Source: Candidatus Colimonas fimequi (GTDB lineage Bacteria > Bacillota > Clostridia > Peptostreptococcales > Anaerovoracaceae). Taken from it: a DNA stretch of 14,861 nt. Below, one piece after another: positions 6,849 to 13,539 of the stretch. Positions within the stretch are counted from its first letter, which is position 1. Every line of letters begins with the position of its first letter. The notes under the pieces were generated by a model. The model searched no databases and had not been told where the DNA came from. It saw nothing but the letters and a program-made list of their open reading frames with translations. The translations under genes and the position numbers were made by a program. The stretch spans positions 1-14,861 of the forward strand of contig JAGHTQ010000036.1 in the NCBI GenBank assembly GCA_018065295.1, given 5' to 3'.

Positions 6849-7289
6849 ATGAAACTGCATGAATTAAGAGCGGTTCCAGGTGCAACTAATGCACCTAAGA
6901 GAAAGGGCCGCGGTACAGCTACTGGCCAGGGTAAGACTGCTGGTAGAGGTATGAATGGACAGAAATCAAGAAGCGGTGGCAGCGTAAGACTCGGATTCGA
7001 AGGCGGCCAGATGCCTCTTTACAGAAGAATTCCTAAGAGAGGATTCACTAATCTTTTCGGTACAGAATATACAACACTTAACGTATCAGATCTGAACAGA
7101 TTTGAAGCTGGTACTGTAGTAACTCCTGAAATGCTTCAGGAAGTTGGTATGGTTAAGCAGGTTAAGGACGGAATCAAGATCCTGGGCAATGGTAACATCG
7201 ATGTTGCACTGACAGTTCAGGCTCAGAAGTTCAGCAAGACTGCTGTAGAAAAGATTGAAGCTGCAGGAGGAAAGGCAGAGGTACTCTAA
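6849..7289 (+). CDS. rplO: 50S ribosomal protein L15
   Basis: L15 is a late-assembling large-subunit protein with a long glycine- and arginine-rich N-terminal extension that threads into 23S rRNA. The 146-residue product shows this: KLHELRAVPGA, then KRKGRGTATGQGKTAGRGMNGQKSRSG (glycine-rich, about residues 18-45), GFEGGQMPLYRRIPKRGF, and the globular C-terminal part ending AAGGKAEVL. An ACAGGAGGTG site precedes the ATG. The stop overlaps the secY start as TAATG, coupling the last ribosomal protein of this block to the export channel gene. Confidence 0.98.
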   Translation: MKLHELRAVPGATNAPKRKGRGTATGQGKTAGRGMNGQKSRSGGSVRLGFEGGQMPLYRRIPKRGFTNLFGTEYTTLNVSDLNRFEAGTVVTPEMLQEVGMVKQVKDGIKILGNGNIDVALTVQAQKFSKTAVEKIEAAGGKAEVL

Positions 7290-8572
7290 TGGAAATGCTG
7301 AGAACAGTCGCAAAGGCATGGAAAATTCCTGATATCAGGAAGAAAATACTTTTCACACTCGCAATGCTGTTAATATTCAGAATCGGCTCACAGATTCCTG
7401 TTCCAGGAATGGATAGAGACGTTCTGGCTAACACATTTGACAGTGACGCGGGGCTCTTTGCTCTGTTTAACCTGTTCTCAGGTGGTGCGTTTAGTAACTT
7501 TACTATTTTCGCACTGAGTATTACTCCATACATTACTGCATCCATCATTATGCAGCTCCTCGCAATTGCCATTCCATCACTGGAAAGGCTGAGAAAAGAG
7601 GGTACAGAAGGAAGAAAGAAAATGGCTCAGTACACACGTTACTTAACAGTTGGACTGGCTATCATTCAGGCGATCGGCGTTTCAATCGGTCTTTTCCGTC
7701 AGGCGCTGATCAGCACTGATCCTTTCTCCGTAACAGTAATCGTTCTGGTATTAGCAGCAGGTACAGCATTCCTCATGTGGCTGGGTGAAATGATCAACGA
7801 ACACGGTATCGGCAACGGTATCTCACTGATCATCTTCGGTGGTATCATCGCAAGACTCCCATCTGCTTGTCAGGAAATCTGGAACAAGCTGCAGGATGGA
7901 ACAATGAGCATTATCACACTGATTCTTTTCGCAATCTTTTGCGTATTAGTAATCGTTGGTATCATCATGATCCAGCAGGGCCAGAGAAGAATTCCTGTTC
8001 AGTACGCTAAGAGAATGGTTGGCAGAAAGATGTACGGCGGACAGGCTACACACATTCCGCTCAAGGTTAACCAGGCGGGTGTTATCCCTGTAATCTTCGC
8101 TATGTCATTCCTTCAGTTCCCATTAACAGTTACATATTTCATGAGCTCAGACAGCAATGCTGCACTGTTCATCGAAAAGTGGCTTTCACCAATGGGAACA
8201 CCGGGTGTTTGGGTATATGCAGCGATTAATGTTGTACTTATTATATTCTTTACTTACTTCTATACTTCAGTAACATTCAATCCAGAAGATGTTGCTCAGA
8301 ACATGAAGTCAAGTGGCGGATTTATTCCAGGCATCAGACCAGGAAAGGCAACCGTAGAATACTTGAACAGAGTTATGAATAGAATCACATTTGTTGGAGC
8401 TATCTTCCTTGCGGCAGTAGCAATCCTGCCAACAATCATCAGCCAGTTCGGCGGACTGGATTTCAGATTTGGTGGTACATCACTTCTGATCGCAGTTGGC
8501 GTTGGCCTTGATACAATGAAGCAGCTTGAACAGCAAATGGTAATGAGAAACTACTCGGGTTTCTTAAAATAA
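7289..8572 (+). CDS. secY: protein translocase channel subunit SecY
   Basis: SecY is the membrane-embedded channel of the general secretion pathway and works with SecE, SecG, SecA and the ribosome. The 427-residue product is full length, with about ten hydrophobic membrane segments, the first near residues 19-38. Family motifs include GSQIPVPGMD after segment 1, SITPYITASIIMQLL (start of the lateral gate region), GEMINEHGIGNGIS near residues 166-179, the cytoplasmic loop RRIPVQYAKRMVG, and GGFIPGIRPGKATVEYL. The ATG overlaps the rplO stop; the nearest Shine-Dalgarno-like sequence is AGAGG at 7277-7281, so coupling to rplO is likely. The secreted protein at 13540 would use this channel. Confidence 0.98.
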   Translation: MEMLRTVAKAWKIPDIRKKILFTLAMLLIFRIGSQIPVPGMDRDVLANTFDSDAGLFALFNLFSGGAFSNFTIFALSITPYITASIIMQLLAIAIPSLERLRKEGTEGRKKMAQYTRYLTVGLAIIQAIGVSIGLFRQALISTDPFSVTVIVLVLAAGTAFLMWLGEMINEHGIGNGISLIIFGGIIARLPSACQEIWNKLQDGTMSIITLILFAIFCVLVIVGIIMIQQGQRRIPVQYAKRMVGRKMYGGQATHIPLKVNQAGVIPVIFAMSFLQFPLTVTYFMSSDSNAALFIEKWLSPMGTPGVWVYAAINVVLIIFFTYFYTSVTFNPEDVAQNMKSSGGFIPGIRPGKATVEYLNRVMNRITFVGAIFLAAVAILPTIISQFGGLDFRFGGTSLLIAVGVGLDTMKQLEQQMVMRNYSGFLK

Positions 8573-8613
8573 AAATTAAAACCAAAATATACACAGATAT
8601 AGGAGGCAATAGA

Positions 8614-9258
8614 GTGAATATCATAATAATGGGTCCTCCGGGCGCTGGCAAGGGCACTCAGGCCTTTAAGATAGTACAGAGATACAATGTTCCTCATATT
8701 TCAACTGGAGATATCTTCAGAGCAAATATTAAGGAAGGAACTGAACTTGGTAAGAGAGCACAGGCTTACATGGATAAGGGCCAGCTCGTTCCTGATGAAT
8801 TAGTAGTAGAAATCGCTACTGACAGACTCAAGGCTGATGACTGTAAGGAAGGTTTCCTTCTGGACGGTTTCCCAAGAACAGTATTCCAGGCTGAAAAGCT
8901 TGACGAATTCCTCGAATCACAGGGCAAGAAAATCGAGCATGTAGTTGATATCAAAGTACCAAGAGCGGACCTTATGGTTAGACTTACAGGAAGAAGAGTT
9001 TGCAAGGCATGTGGAGCTTCATACCACATCGTAAACATTCCTCCACAGAGGGAAGGTATCTGTGATAATTGCGGAGCAGAACTTATTCAGAGAGCTGATG
9101 ATAATGAAGAAACAGCAGCTAACAGAATTGGTGTTTATGAGAAGGAAACAAAGCCTCTCGTAGATTACTATGATAACGCCGGCAGTTTACACAGAATTGA
9201 CGGCGCGGGTTCAGCAGATGCTGTATTCGAAGCTATTTCAAAGGCATTAGGAGAATAG
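8614..9258 (+). CDS. adk: adenylate kinase, zinc-binding, GTG start
   Basis: Cytosolic enzyme that interconverts ATP + AMP and 2 ADP, balancing adenine nucleotide pools. The 214-residue product carries the P-loop GPPGAGKGT at residues 7-15, the AMP-binding STGD segment, LLDGFPRT, and a long LID domain. The LID has a structural zinc site with C130, C133, C150 and C153 (CKACG and CDNCG), the form common in Gram-positive bacteria. The start is GTG, chosen because AGGAGG at 8602-8607 fits it and the P-loop is at the normal distance; an ATG at 8629 would cut into the first beta strand. It follows secY after 41 AT-rich bases, as in many Firmicutes. Confidence 0.98.
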   Translation: MNIIIMGPPGAGKGTQAFKIVQRYNVPHISTGDIFRANIKEGTELGKRAQAYMDKGQLVPDELVVEIATDRLKADDCKEGFLLDGFPRTVFQAEKLDEFLESQGKKIEHVVDIKVPRADLMVRLTGRRVCKACGASYHIVNIPPQREGICDNCGAELIQRADDNEETAANRIGVYEKETKPLVDYYDNAGSLHRIDGAGSADAVFEAISKALGE

Positions 9259-9259
9259 C

Positions 9260-10012
9260 ATGATTATTATCAAATCCGATGACGAAATAAATCTGATGCG
9301 TGAATCAGGCAAGGTGACAGGTTTCATCCTCAAGGAGCTTGAAACCTTCATCAAGCCAGGCATGACTACAAAGGATGTAGACAGATTTGTTGAAGATACA
9401 ATAAGAAAGCACAAAATGATCCCTACGTTCAAGGGCTATGGTGGTTTCCCAGCAAGTGCATGTGTATCAATCAACGAAGAAGTTGTTCACGGTATCCCAT
9501 CCAAGAAGAGAGTTATTCAGGAAGGCGACATCGTAAGCGTAGACGTTGGTAGTACATATAAGGGTTACGTAAGTGACGCAGCGAGAACATATGCTATTGG
9601 ACAGGTTAGTCCGCAAGCGCAGAGACTCATCGATGCAACACGCGAGAGTTTCTTCAAAGGCATTGAGTTCGCTAAGGTAGGATACAGATTATCAGATATC
9701 TCACACGCTATTCAGAAATCAGCTGAAGGCGCTGGATATTCAGTAATCAGAGACTTCGTCGGACACGGCGTTGGACAGCAGATGCATGAGGAACCACAGA
9801 TTCCAAACTACGGCAGACCGGGCAGAGGACCAAGACTTGCCAAAGGAATGGTCTTCGCGATAGAGCCAATGATCTGTCAGGGAGGATTTGAAGTGAAAAC
9901 TTTGCAAAATGACTGGACAGTTGTCACAATTGATGGTAAACTGTCTGCGCATTACGAAAATACTGTAGTAATAACCGATGGTGAGCCTGAATTGCTCACG
10001 CTCGGCGAATAA
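9260..10012 (+). CDS. map: methionine aminopeptidase type I
   Basis: Removes the initiator methionine from nascent proteins whose second residue is small, acting near the tunnel exit. The 250-residue product is the short type Ia form with no zinc-finger or SEC-C extension. All five metal ligands can be seen: D95 (VDVG), D106 (SDAAR), H169 (GHGVG), E202 (AIEPM) and E233 (HYENT), and the conserved histidine near residue 79 (VVHGIP) is present. The ATG follows the adk stop by one base and its ribosome binding site (AGGAG) lies inside the end of adk, so the two genes are translationally linked. The codon choice is slightly more mixed than in the ribosomal genes, suggesting lower expression. Confidence 0.98.
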   Translation: MIIIKSDDEINLMRESGKVTGFILKELETFIKPGMTTKDVDRFVEDTIRKHKMIPTFKGYGGFPASACVSINEEVVHGIPSKKRVIQEGDIVSVDVGSTYKGYVSDAARTYAIGQVSPQAQRLIDATRESFFKGIEFAKVGYRLSDISHAIQKSAEGAGYSVIRDFVGHGVGQQMHEEPQIPNYGRPGRGPRLAKGMVFAIEPMICQGGFEVKTLQNDWTVVTIDGKLSAHYENTVVITDGEPELLTLGE

Positions 10013-10028
10013 GTGCGAGGTAAGGTAA

Positions 10029-10250
10029 ATGGCTAAAAAAGACGTCATTGAGGCTGAAGGCAAAGTGGTAGAAGCGCAGCCGAATGCAATGTTTATAGTA
10101 GAACTTGAAACTGGACACCAGGTGCTGGCTCATGTTTCGGGTAAAATTAGACAAAACTATATCAGAATCATACCTGGAGATAAGGTTAAGGTAGAACTTT
10201 CACCATATGACCTTACTAGAGGTAGAATTACCTGGAGAGGTAAAGCTTAG
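10029..10250 (+). CDS. infA: translation initiation factor IF-1
   Basis: IF-1 binds the A site of the 30S subunit during initiation and assists IF-2 and IF-3. The 73-residue product is an S1-type OB-fold of usual length: [39 protein letters not shown] and the C-terminal [21 protein letters not shown] are all canonical. It comes 16 bases after map; the KOW-domain gene that some clostridia place between map and infA is absent here. The TAG stop at 10248-10250 forms TAGGAGG, the ribosome binding site for rpmJ. Confidence 0.98.
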
Positions 10251-10261
10251 GAGGAAAAGAA

Positions 10262-10375
10262 ATGAAAGTAAGAGCTTCCGTAAAGCCTATCTGCGAAAAG
10301 TGCAAGGTAATCAAGAGAAAGGGTAAAGTAATGGTAATTTGCGAAAACCCTAAGCACAAGCAGAAGCAGGGCTAA
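10262..10375 (+). CDS. rpmJ: 50S ribosomal protein L36, zinc-binding
   Basis: L36 is the smallest large-subunit protein and ties rRNA helices together near the L7/L12 stalk base. The short reading frame translates to 37 residues, starting [20 protein letters not shown] and ending in KHKQKQG, exactly the family size. The zinc ligands C11, C14, C27 and H32 are all present, so this is the C+ form. TAGGAGG at 10248-10254, overlapping the infA stop, sits at good distance from the ATG. It is the last gene before the 134-base gap that precedes the alpha cluster. Confidence 0.98.
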
Positions 10376-10388
10376 TTTAATTAGTTAG

Positions 10389-10410
10389 TTAACGGACATA
10401 TGTCCGCTAA
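10389..10410. repeat. 22-bp near-perfect dyad between rpmJ and rpsM
   Basis: The core CGGACATATGTCCG at 10393-10406 is a perfect 14-base palindrome. Adding one mismatched pair (A10392 and C10407) and the flanking TTA and TAA extends it to 22 bases. As RNA it folds into a stem CGGAC/GUCCG with an AUAU loop; no run of T follows, so it is not a classic rho-independent terminator. As DNA it looks like an operator for a dimeric regulator, or it may be an mRNA processing or pausing site. Confidence 0.8.
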
Positions 10411-10442
10411 TATTTATCGATTTATTTAAAGAACATCCCGTT

Positions 10443-10448
10443 TATATT
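10443..10448 (+). promoter_or_regulatory. possible -10 element for the alpha cluster
   Basis: TATATT at 10443-10448 is a fair -10 hexamer, located 62 bases before rpsM. No good -35 can be seen at 16-18 bases upstream (the best, TTTATT at 10421-10426, is weak). Another reading is TAATAT at 10408-10413 with TTAGTT at 10385-10390, which would put the dyad between the two boxes. An alpha-cluster promoter here would be expected from known operon layouts, but the sequence evidence is weak. Confidence 0.25.
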
Positions 10449-10450
10449 AC

Positions 10451-10524
10451 GCCCCATGTTGGGTAAGACATGACGGCAGCGTGACGGAAGATGGGAACAG
10501 GAGGAAAATATGGCTAGAATAGCC
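10451..10524 (+). promoter_or_regulatory. foldable rpsM leader, candidate ribosomal-protein feedback site
   Basis: Bases before and over the rpsM start show several competing pairings: CCCAT at 10453-10457 with ATGGG at 10491-10495, CATGT at 10455-10459 with ACATG at 10468-10472, and CCC at 10452-10454 with GGG at 10461-10463. A separate perfect hairpin, GGCTA-GAA-TAGCC at 10512-10524, begins at the G of the rpsM ATG. AGGAGG at 10499-10504 is the ribosome binding site. In E. coli S4 represses the alpha operon by binding a pseudoknot over the rpsM start; rpsD lies in this same cluster, so an analogous control is possible. No sequence match to the E. coli site is claimed. Confidence 0.35.
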
Positions 10525-10878
10525 GGTGTAGACTTACCAAATGAAAAAAGAATCGAAGCTGGTTTAACCTACATTTATGGTATCGGTTGGGCTACTTCAA
10601 AAGTTATCTTAGAGAAGACTGGCATCAATCCTGACACAAGAGTTAAGGATATCACAGAAGAAGAAGCTGGTAAAATCAGAAAGGTTATCGAAGAAGAATA
10701 CCTGGTAGAAGGTGACCTGAGAAGAGATGTTAACCTTAACATCAAGAGACTCATGGAAATCGGATGCTACAGAGGCATCAGACACAGAAGAAGTCTGCCT
10801 GTAAGAGGACAGAAGACTAAGACAAACGCTAGAACTAGAAAGGGTCCTAAGAAGACCGTTGGTAGAAAGAAGAAGTAA
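10510..10878 (+). CDS. rpsM: 30S ribosomal protein S13
   Basis: S13 is in the small-subunit head, contacts P-site tRNA and forms bridges with L5. The 122-residue product has usual length. The N-terminus MARIAGVDLPNEKRIEAGLTYIYGIG is canonical in its parts (ARIAGVDLP, YIYGIG), followed by a helix-two-turns-helix region and the conserved CYRGIRHRRSLPVRGQKTKTNARTRKG segment, then a basic tail ending GRKKK. AGGAGG lies five bases from the ATG. First gene of the alpha cluster. The TAA stop starts TAAAGGAGGT, the ribosome binding site of rpsK. Confidence 0.98.
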   Translation: MARIAGVDLPNEKRIEAGLTYIYGIGWATSKVILEKTGINPDTRVKDITEEEAGKIRKVIEEEYLVEGDLRRDVNLNIKRLMEIGCYRGIRHRRSLPVRGQKTKTNARTRKGPKKTVGRKKK

Positions 10879-10893
10879 AGGAGGTAGACAAAT

Positions 10894-11292
10894 ATGGCTA
10901 AAGCTGCTAAGAAAGCTGTTAGAAAAAAGAGAAAAGAACGCAAGAATATTGAAAAAGGCCAGGCTCATATTCAGGCTACCTTTAACAATACATTAGTAAC
11001 TCTGACAGATATGCAGGGTAACGCACTTTCATGGTCAAGTGCTGGCTCACTGGGCTTCAAGGGCTCAAGAAAGTCAACACCATTCGCTGCACAGAGCGCT
11101 GCAGAAGAAGCTGCTAAGGGCGCTATGGAGCACGGCCTCAAGACAGTTGAAGTTTACGTTAAGGGTCCAGGATCCGGTAGAGAAGCTGCAATCAGAGCAC
11201 TTGAAGCTGCAGGTCTTCAGGTAACTATGATTAAGGACATCACTCCTATACCACATAATGGATGCAGACCACCTAAGCGTAGAAGAGTCTAA
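10894..11292 (+). CDS. rpsK: 30S ribosomal protein S11
   Basis: S11 lies on the platform of the small subunit near the mRNA exit and the Shine-Dalgarno duplex. The 132-residue product starts with a basic tail (AKAAKKAVRKKRKERKNI) and continues into the family core: GQAHIQATFNNTLVTLTD, GSRKSTPFAAQSAAE, VEVYVKGPGSGREAAIRAL, and the canonical end DITPIPHNGCRPPKRRRV. The start ATG has TAAAGGAGGT upstream, overlapping the rpsM stop. Confidence 0.98.
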   Translation: MAKAAKKAVRKKRKERKNIEKGQAHIQATFNNTLVTLTDMQGNALSWSSAGSLGFKGSRKSTPFAAQSAAEEAAKGAMEHGLKTVEVYVKGPGSGREAAIRALEAAGLQVTMIKDITPIPHNGCRPPKRRRV

Positions 11293-11313
11293 TTGGAAGG
11301 AGGAACAAGTACT

Positions 11314-11901
11314 ATGGCAGTAAATAGAGAACCTATACTCAAGAGATGCAGATCACTTCAGATCGACCCTAGCCATCTCGGTATTTTCAAGGAGTCAAAG
11401 AGAACTCCTAATAGAACAAACAGAAAGATGAGCGACTATGGCATGCAGCTTAGAGAAAAGCAGAGAGCTAAGTTCATCTACGGCGTTGAAGAAAAGCAGT
11501 TCAGAAACTTATTTGACAAGGCTTCAAAGAAGTCAGGCATCACTGGTGAAAACCTCCTGATCATGCTTGAAGAAAGACTTGACAATGTAGTTTACAGAAT
11601 GGGCCTCTCAACAACAAGAAGAGAAGCAAGACAGCTGGTTAACCACGGTCATTACACAGTAAATGGCAAGAAGGTAAACATTCCTTCATACCTGGTTAAG
11701 GCTGGCGACGTAATCGCTGTTAAAGAAAAGAGCAAGAAGTCACCTAAGTTCAAGGAAATCCAGGACATGGAAGTTGGTATTCCAGCTTGGCTGAGCGTTG
11801 ACAGAGACAAGCTCGAAGGTACAGTAGTTGCAGAACCTACAAGAGATCAGATTGACGTTCCTGTAGAAGAGCACCTGATCGTCGAATTATATTCCAAGTA
11901 A
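11314..11901 (+). CDS. rpsD: 30S ribosomal protein S4
   Basis: S4 binds the 16S 5' domain early in assembly, takes part in decoding accuracy with S5, and is the repressor of the alpha operon in E. coli. The 195-residue product starts MAVNREPILKRCRSLQIDPS. The frame is open back to a TTG at 11293, but AAGGAGG at 11297-11303 fits the ATG at 11314, and family proteins begin here. The N-terminal domain keeps only one cysteine, so it is the zinc-free form. The S4 RNA-binding domain covers about residues 87-150 (ERLDNVVYRMGLSTTRREA, LVNHGHYTVNGKKVNIPSY). Its location inside the alpha cluster is unlike Bacillus subtilis, where rpsD stands alone. Confidence 0.98.
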   Translation: MAVNREPILKRCRSLQIDPSHLGIFKESKRTPNRTNRKMSDYGMQLREKQRAKFIYGVEEKQFRNLFDKASKKSGITGENLLIMLEERLDNVVYRMGLSTTRREARQLVNHGHYTVNGKKVNIPSYLVKAGDVIAVKEKSKKSPKFKEIQDMEVGIPAWLSVDRDKLEGTVVAEPTRDQIDVPVEEHLIVELYSK

Positions 11902-11948
11902 TATAACGCTAAATCGTTGTTACCATGGAATGAAAGGGAGGTTTACTC

Positions 11949-12899
11949 GTGATCGAAATCGAAAAACCAACAATCGAATGTATATACTCAAACGAAGATC
12001 CCAACTATGGGAAATTCGTTGTAGAGCCTCTTGAAAGAGGCTATGGTACAACTCTGGGAAACAGCCTGAGAAGAATCCTTCTCAGCTCACTCCCTGGTGT
12101 AGCCGTTACATCAGTTAAAATCGACGGTATTCTTCATGAGTTTTCAACAATTCCTGGTGTTAAGGAAGACGTTACAGAAATCATCCTTAACCTTAAGAAG
12201 TTATCAGTTAAGCTGAATAACGGCGAAAACTACAAGAAGGTATTAATCAATGCTATTGGACCAAAGGAAGTAACTGCTGCAGACATTCTGGGCGATTCAG
12301 ATGTTGAAATCGTTAACCCAGATCTGCACATTGCAACTCTGGAAGAAAACGCAACTCTCATCATGGAGATCAACCTTGCTAGAGGTAGAGGTTATGTTCC
12401 AGCTGAAATGAACAAGGATGAAAACACTCCTATTTCAGTTATTCCAACTGACTCAATCTACACTCCAGTTAACAAGGTTAACTTCACAGTAGAGAACACA
12501 AGAGTAGGACAGGTAACTGACTACGATAAGCTGATTCTTGAAATCTGGACTGACGGTTCTATCGCACCAAGCGAAGGCGTTTCAATCGGTGCTAAGATCA
12601 TGCAGGAACACCTGAATCTGTTCGTTGAACTGACTGATTCAGCAGACGGCATGGAAATCATGGTAGAAAAGGAAGAAAACCAGAAGGAAAAGGCTCTTGA
12701 AATGACAATCGAAGAACTGGAACTTTCAGTTCGTTCATTCAACTGCCTCAAGAGAGCAGCTATCAACACTGTTGAGGAATTAACTCACAGAAGCGAAGAA
12801 GATATGATGAAGGTTAGAAACCTTGGTAAGAAGTCACTGGACGAAGTTAAGCACAAGTTAGAAGAACTTGGCTTAAGTCTGAAGCAGAGTGACGAATAA
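11949..12899 (+). CDS. rpoA: DNA-directed RNA polymerase subunit alpha, GTG start
   Basis: Alpha dimers nucleate assembly of RNA polymerase, and the C-terminal domain touches UP elements and activators. The 316-residue product begins MIEIEKPTIECI with GTG as start; AGGGAGG at 11935-11941 is seven bases upstream. The N-terminal domain (about 1-230) has EPLERGYGTTLGNSLRRILLSSLPG and the FSTIPGVKEDVTEIILNLK segment used in dimerisation. The C-terminal domain (about 250-313) has the DNA-contact arginine R262 in SVRSFNCLKRA and the helix-hairpin-helix NLGKKSLDEVKHKL. The 47-base spacer after rpsD is larger than most in the cluster. Confidence 0.98.
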   Translation: MIEIEKPTIECIYSNEDPNYGKFVVEPLERGYGTTLGNSLRRILLSSLPGVAVTSVKIDGILHEFSTIPGVKEDVTEIILNLKKLSVKLNNGENYKKVLINAIGPKEVTAADILGDSDVEIVNPDLHIATLEENATLIMEINLARGRGYVPAEMNKDENTPISVIPTDSIYTPVNKVNFTVENTRVGQVTDYDKLILEIWTDGSIAPSEGVSIGAKIMQEHLNLFVELTDSADGMEIMVEKEENQKEKALEMTIEELELSVRSFNCLKRAAINTVEELTHRSEEDMMKVRNLGKKSLDEVKHKLEELGLSLKQSDE

Positions 12900-12919
12900 T
12901 ATAAGGAGGACTTTAAGCG

Positions 12920-13261
12920 ATGCCAGGATATAAGAAATTAGGCAGAACTTCAGCTCACAGAAAGTCAATGTTAAGAAACCTTGTTACTGATCTGCTCAGA
13001 GAAGGTAGAATCACAACAACACAGGACAGAGCTAAGGAAGCTAGAAGACAGGCAGAAAAAATGATTACACTTGCTAAGCGCGGTGATCTTCACGCAAGAA
13101 GACAGGTGCTGGCATATGTATATGATGAAACAGTAGTAACAAAGCTTTTTGATGAAATCGCACCTAAGTATGAAGACAGACAGGGCGGTTACACAAGAGT
13201 TCTGAAGTTAGGACCTCGTAGAGGCGACGCTGCAGAAGAAGTATTTGTTGAATTAGTATAA
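12920..13261 (+). CDS. rplQ: 50S ribosomal protein L17
   Basis: L17 is a large-subunit protein near the tunnel exit. The 113-residue product is the short bacterial form: N-terminus GYKKLGRTSAHRKSMLRNLV, the ITTTQDRAKEARRQAEKMI region, and C-terminal YTRVLKLGPRRGDAAEEVFVEL. TAAGGAGGAC precedes the ATG. It ends the alpha cluster: 28 bases after its stop lies a strong terminator. In many Firmicutes rplQ is followed by ecfA1, ecfA2, ecfT, truA, rplM and rpsI; here none of these follows. Confidence 0.98.
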   Translation: MPGYKKLGRTSAHRKSMLRNLVTDLLREGRITTTQDRAKEARRQAEKMITLAKRGDLHARRQVLAYVYDETVVTKLFDEIAPKYEDRQGGYTRVLKLGPRRGDAAEEVFVELV

Positions 13262-13289
13262 TTGTTTCAATAAATAAGCCTAACAATGA

Positions 13290-13323
13290 CCCTTGGAACG
13301 AAATTCGTTCCGAGGGTTTTTTT
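13290..13323 (+). terminator. rho-independent terminator after rplQ
   Basis: A long stem is formed by CCCTTGGAACGAA at 13290-13302 and TTCGTTCCGAGGG at 13304-13316, with one T-G wobble inside (13294 with 13312), a tiny loop, and seven T residues at 13317-13323. This is a textbook intrinsic terminator and marks the end of the ribosomal transcript. Confidence 0.95.
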
Positions 13324-13381
13324 ATTGTAACTAATACATACTTCTTTCTGATAAAGTGCTAAAAACGTTGAAAATTCAACA

Positions 13382-13439
13382 GGTTACATTCATACCAAAA
13401 AAGTTTTAAAATATTTTGCAAAAAAGTTACTATGTAACC
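13382..13439. repeat. inverted and direct repeats upstream of the surface protein promoter
   Basis: GGTTACAT at 13382-13389 and ATGTAACC at 13432-13439 are exact reverse complements, 42 bases apart. Between them AAAAAAGTT occurs twice in the same direction, at 13397-13405 and 13420-13428, starting 23 bases apart, about two helix turns. The whole block ends 18 bases before the extended -10, so it is placed like a binding region for an activator or repressor. The stretch 13324-13381 before it is AT-rich and shows nothing recognisable. Confidence 0.65.
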
Positions 13440-13457
13440 GAGTTGTAATGTGTGAAG

Positions 13458-13466
13458 TGCTATAAT
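13458..13466 (+). promoter_or_regulatory. extended -10 promoter of the surface protein gene
   Basis: TGCTATAAT at 13458-13466 is a perfect extended -10 (TGnTATAAT). No -35 close to consensus is visible at 16-18 bases upstream, which fits an extended -10 promoter or one needing an activator. The predicted start near 13473 gives a 5' untranslated region of about 67 bases. Confidence 0.65.
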
Positions 13467-13476
13467 TCAGGAACAT

Positions 13477-13496
13477 GATAGTGGTGGGACACTATC
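13477..13496 (+). promoter_or_regulatory. 5' UTR hairpin of the surface protein mRNA
   Basis: GATAGTG at 13477-13483 and CACTATC at 13490-13496 form a perfect seven-base stem with the loop GTGGGA. It would lie only a few bases from the predicted transcript start and 43 bases before the start codon. A stem at the extreme 5' end often protects mRNA in Gram-positive bacteria; no known riboswitch consensus is recognised and no T run follows, so it is not a terminator. Confidence 0.6.
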
Positions 13497-13539
13497 GGTA
13501 TAAGTATTTTCAACATATTATTCTTTTAAGGGGGATAAG

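Noticed and set aside
11293..11313. TTG start 21 bases upstream of the chosen rpsD start
   Set aside because: It would overlap the ribosome binding site AAGGAGG at 11297-11303 and add seven residues not found in S4 proteins; the ATG at 11314 begins the canonical MAVNREP sequence.
11905..11918. Small inverted repeat AACG-CTAAAT-CGTT between rpsD and rpoA
   Set aside because: The stem has only four pairs and no T run follows; it is too weak to call a terminator or regulator.
11924..11932. Minimal open frame ATG GAA TGA before rpoA
   Set aside because: No ribosome binding site in front of it, and such two-codon frames are frequent by chance.
13477..13539. Riboswitch in the surface protein leader
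   Set aside because: The leader is only about 67 bases with a single hairpin and no conserved riboswitch core that I can recognise.
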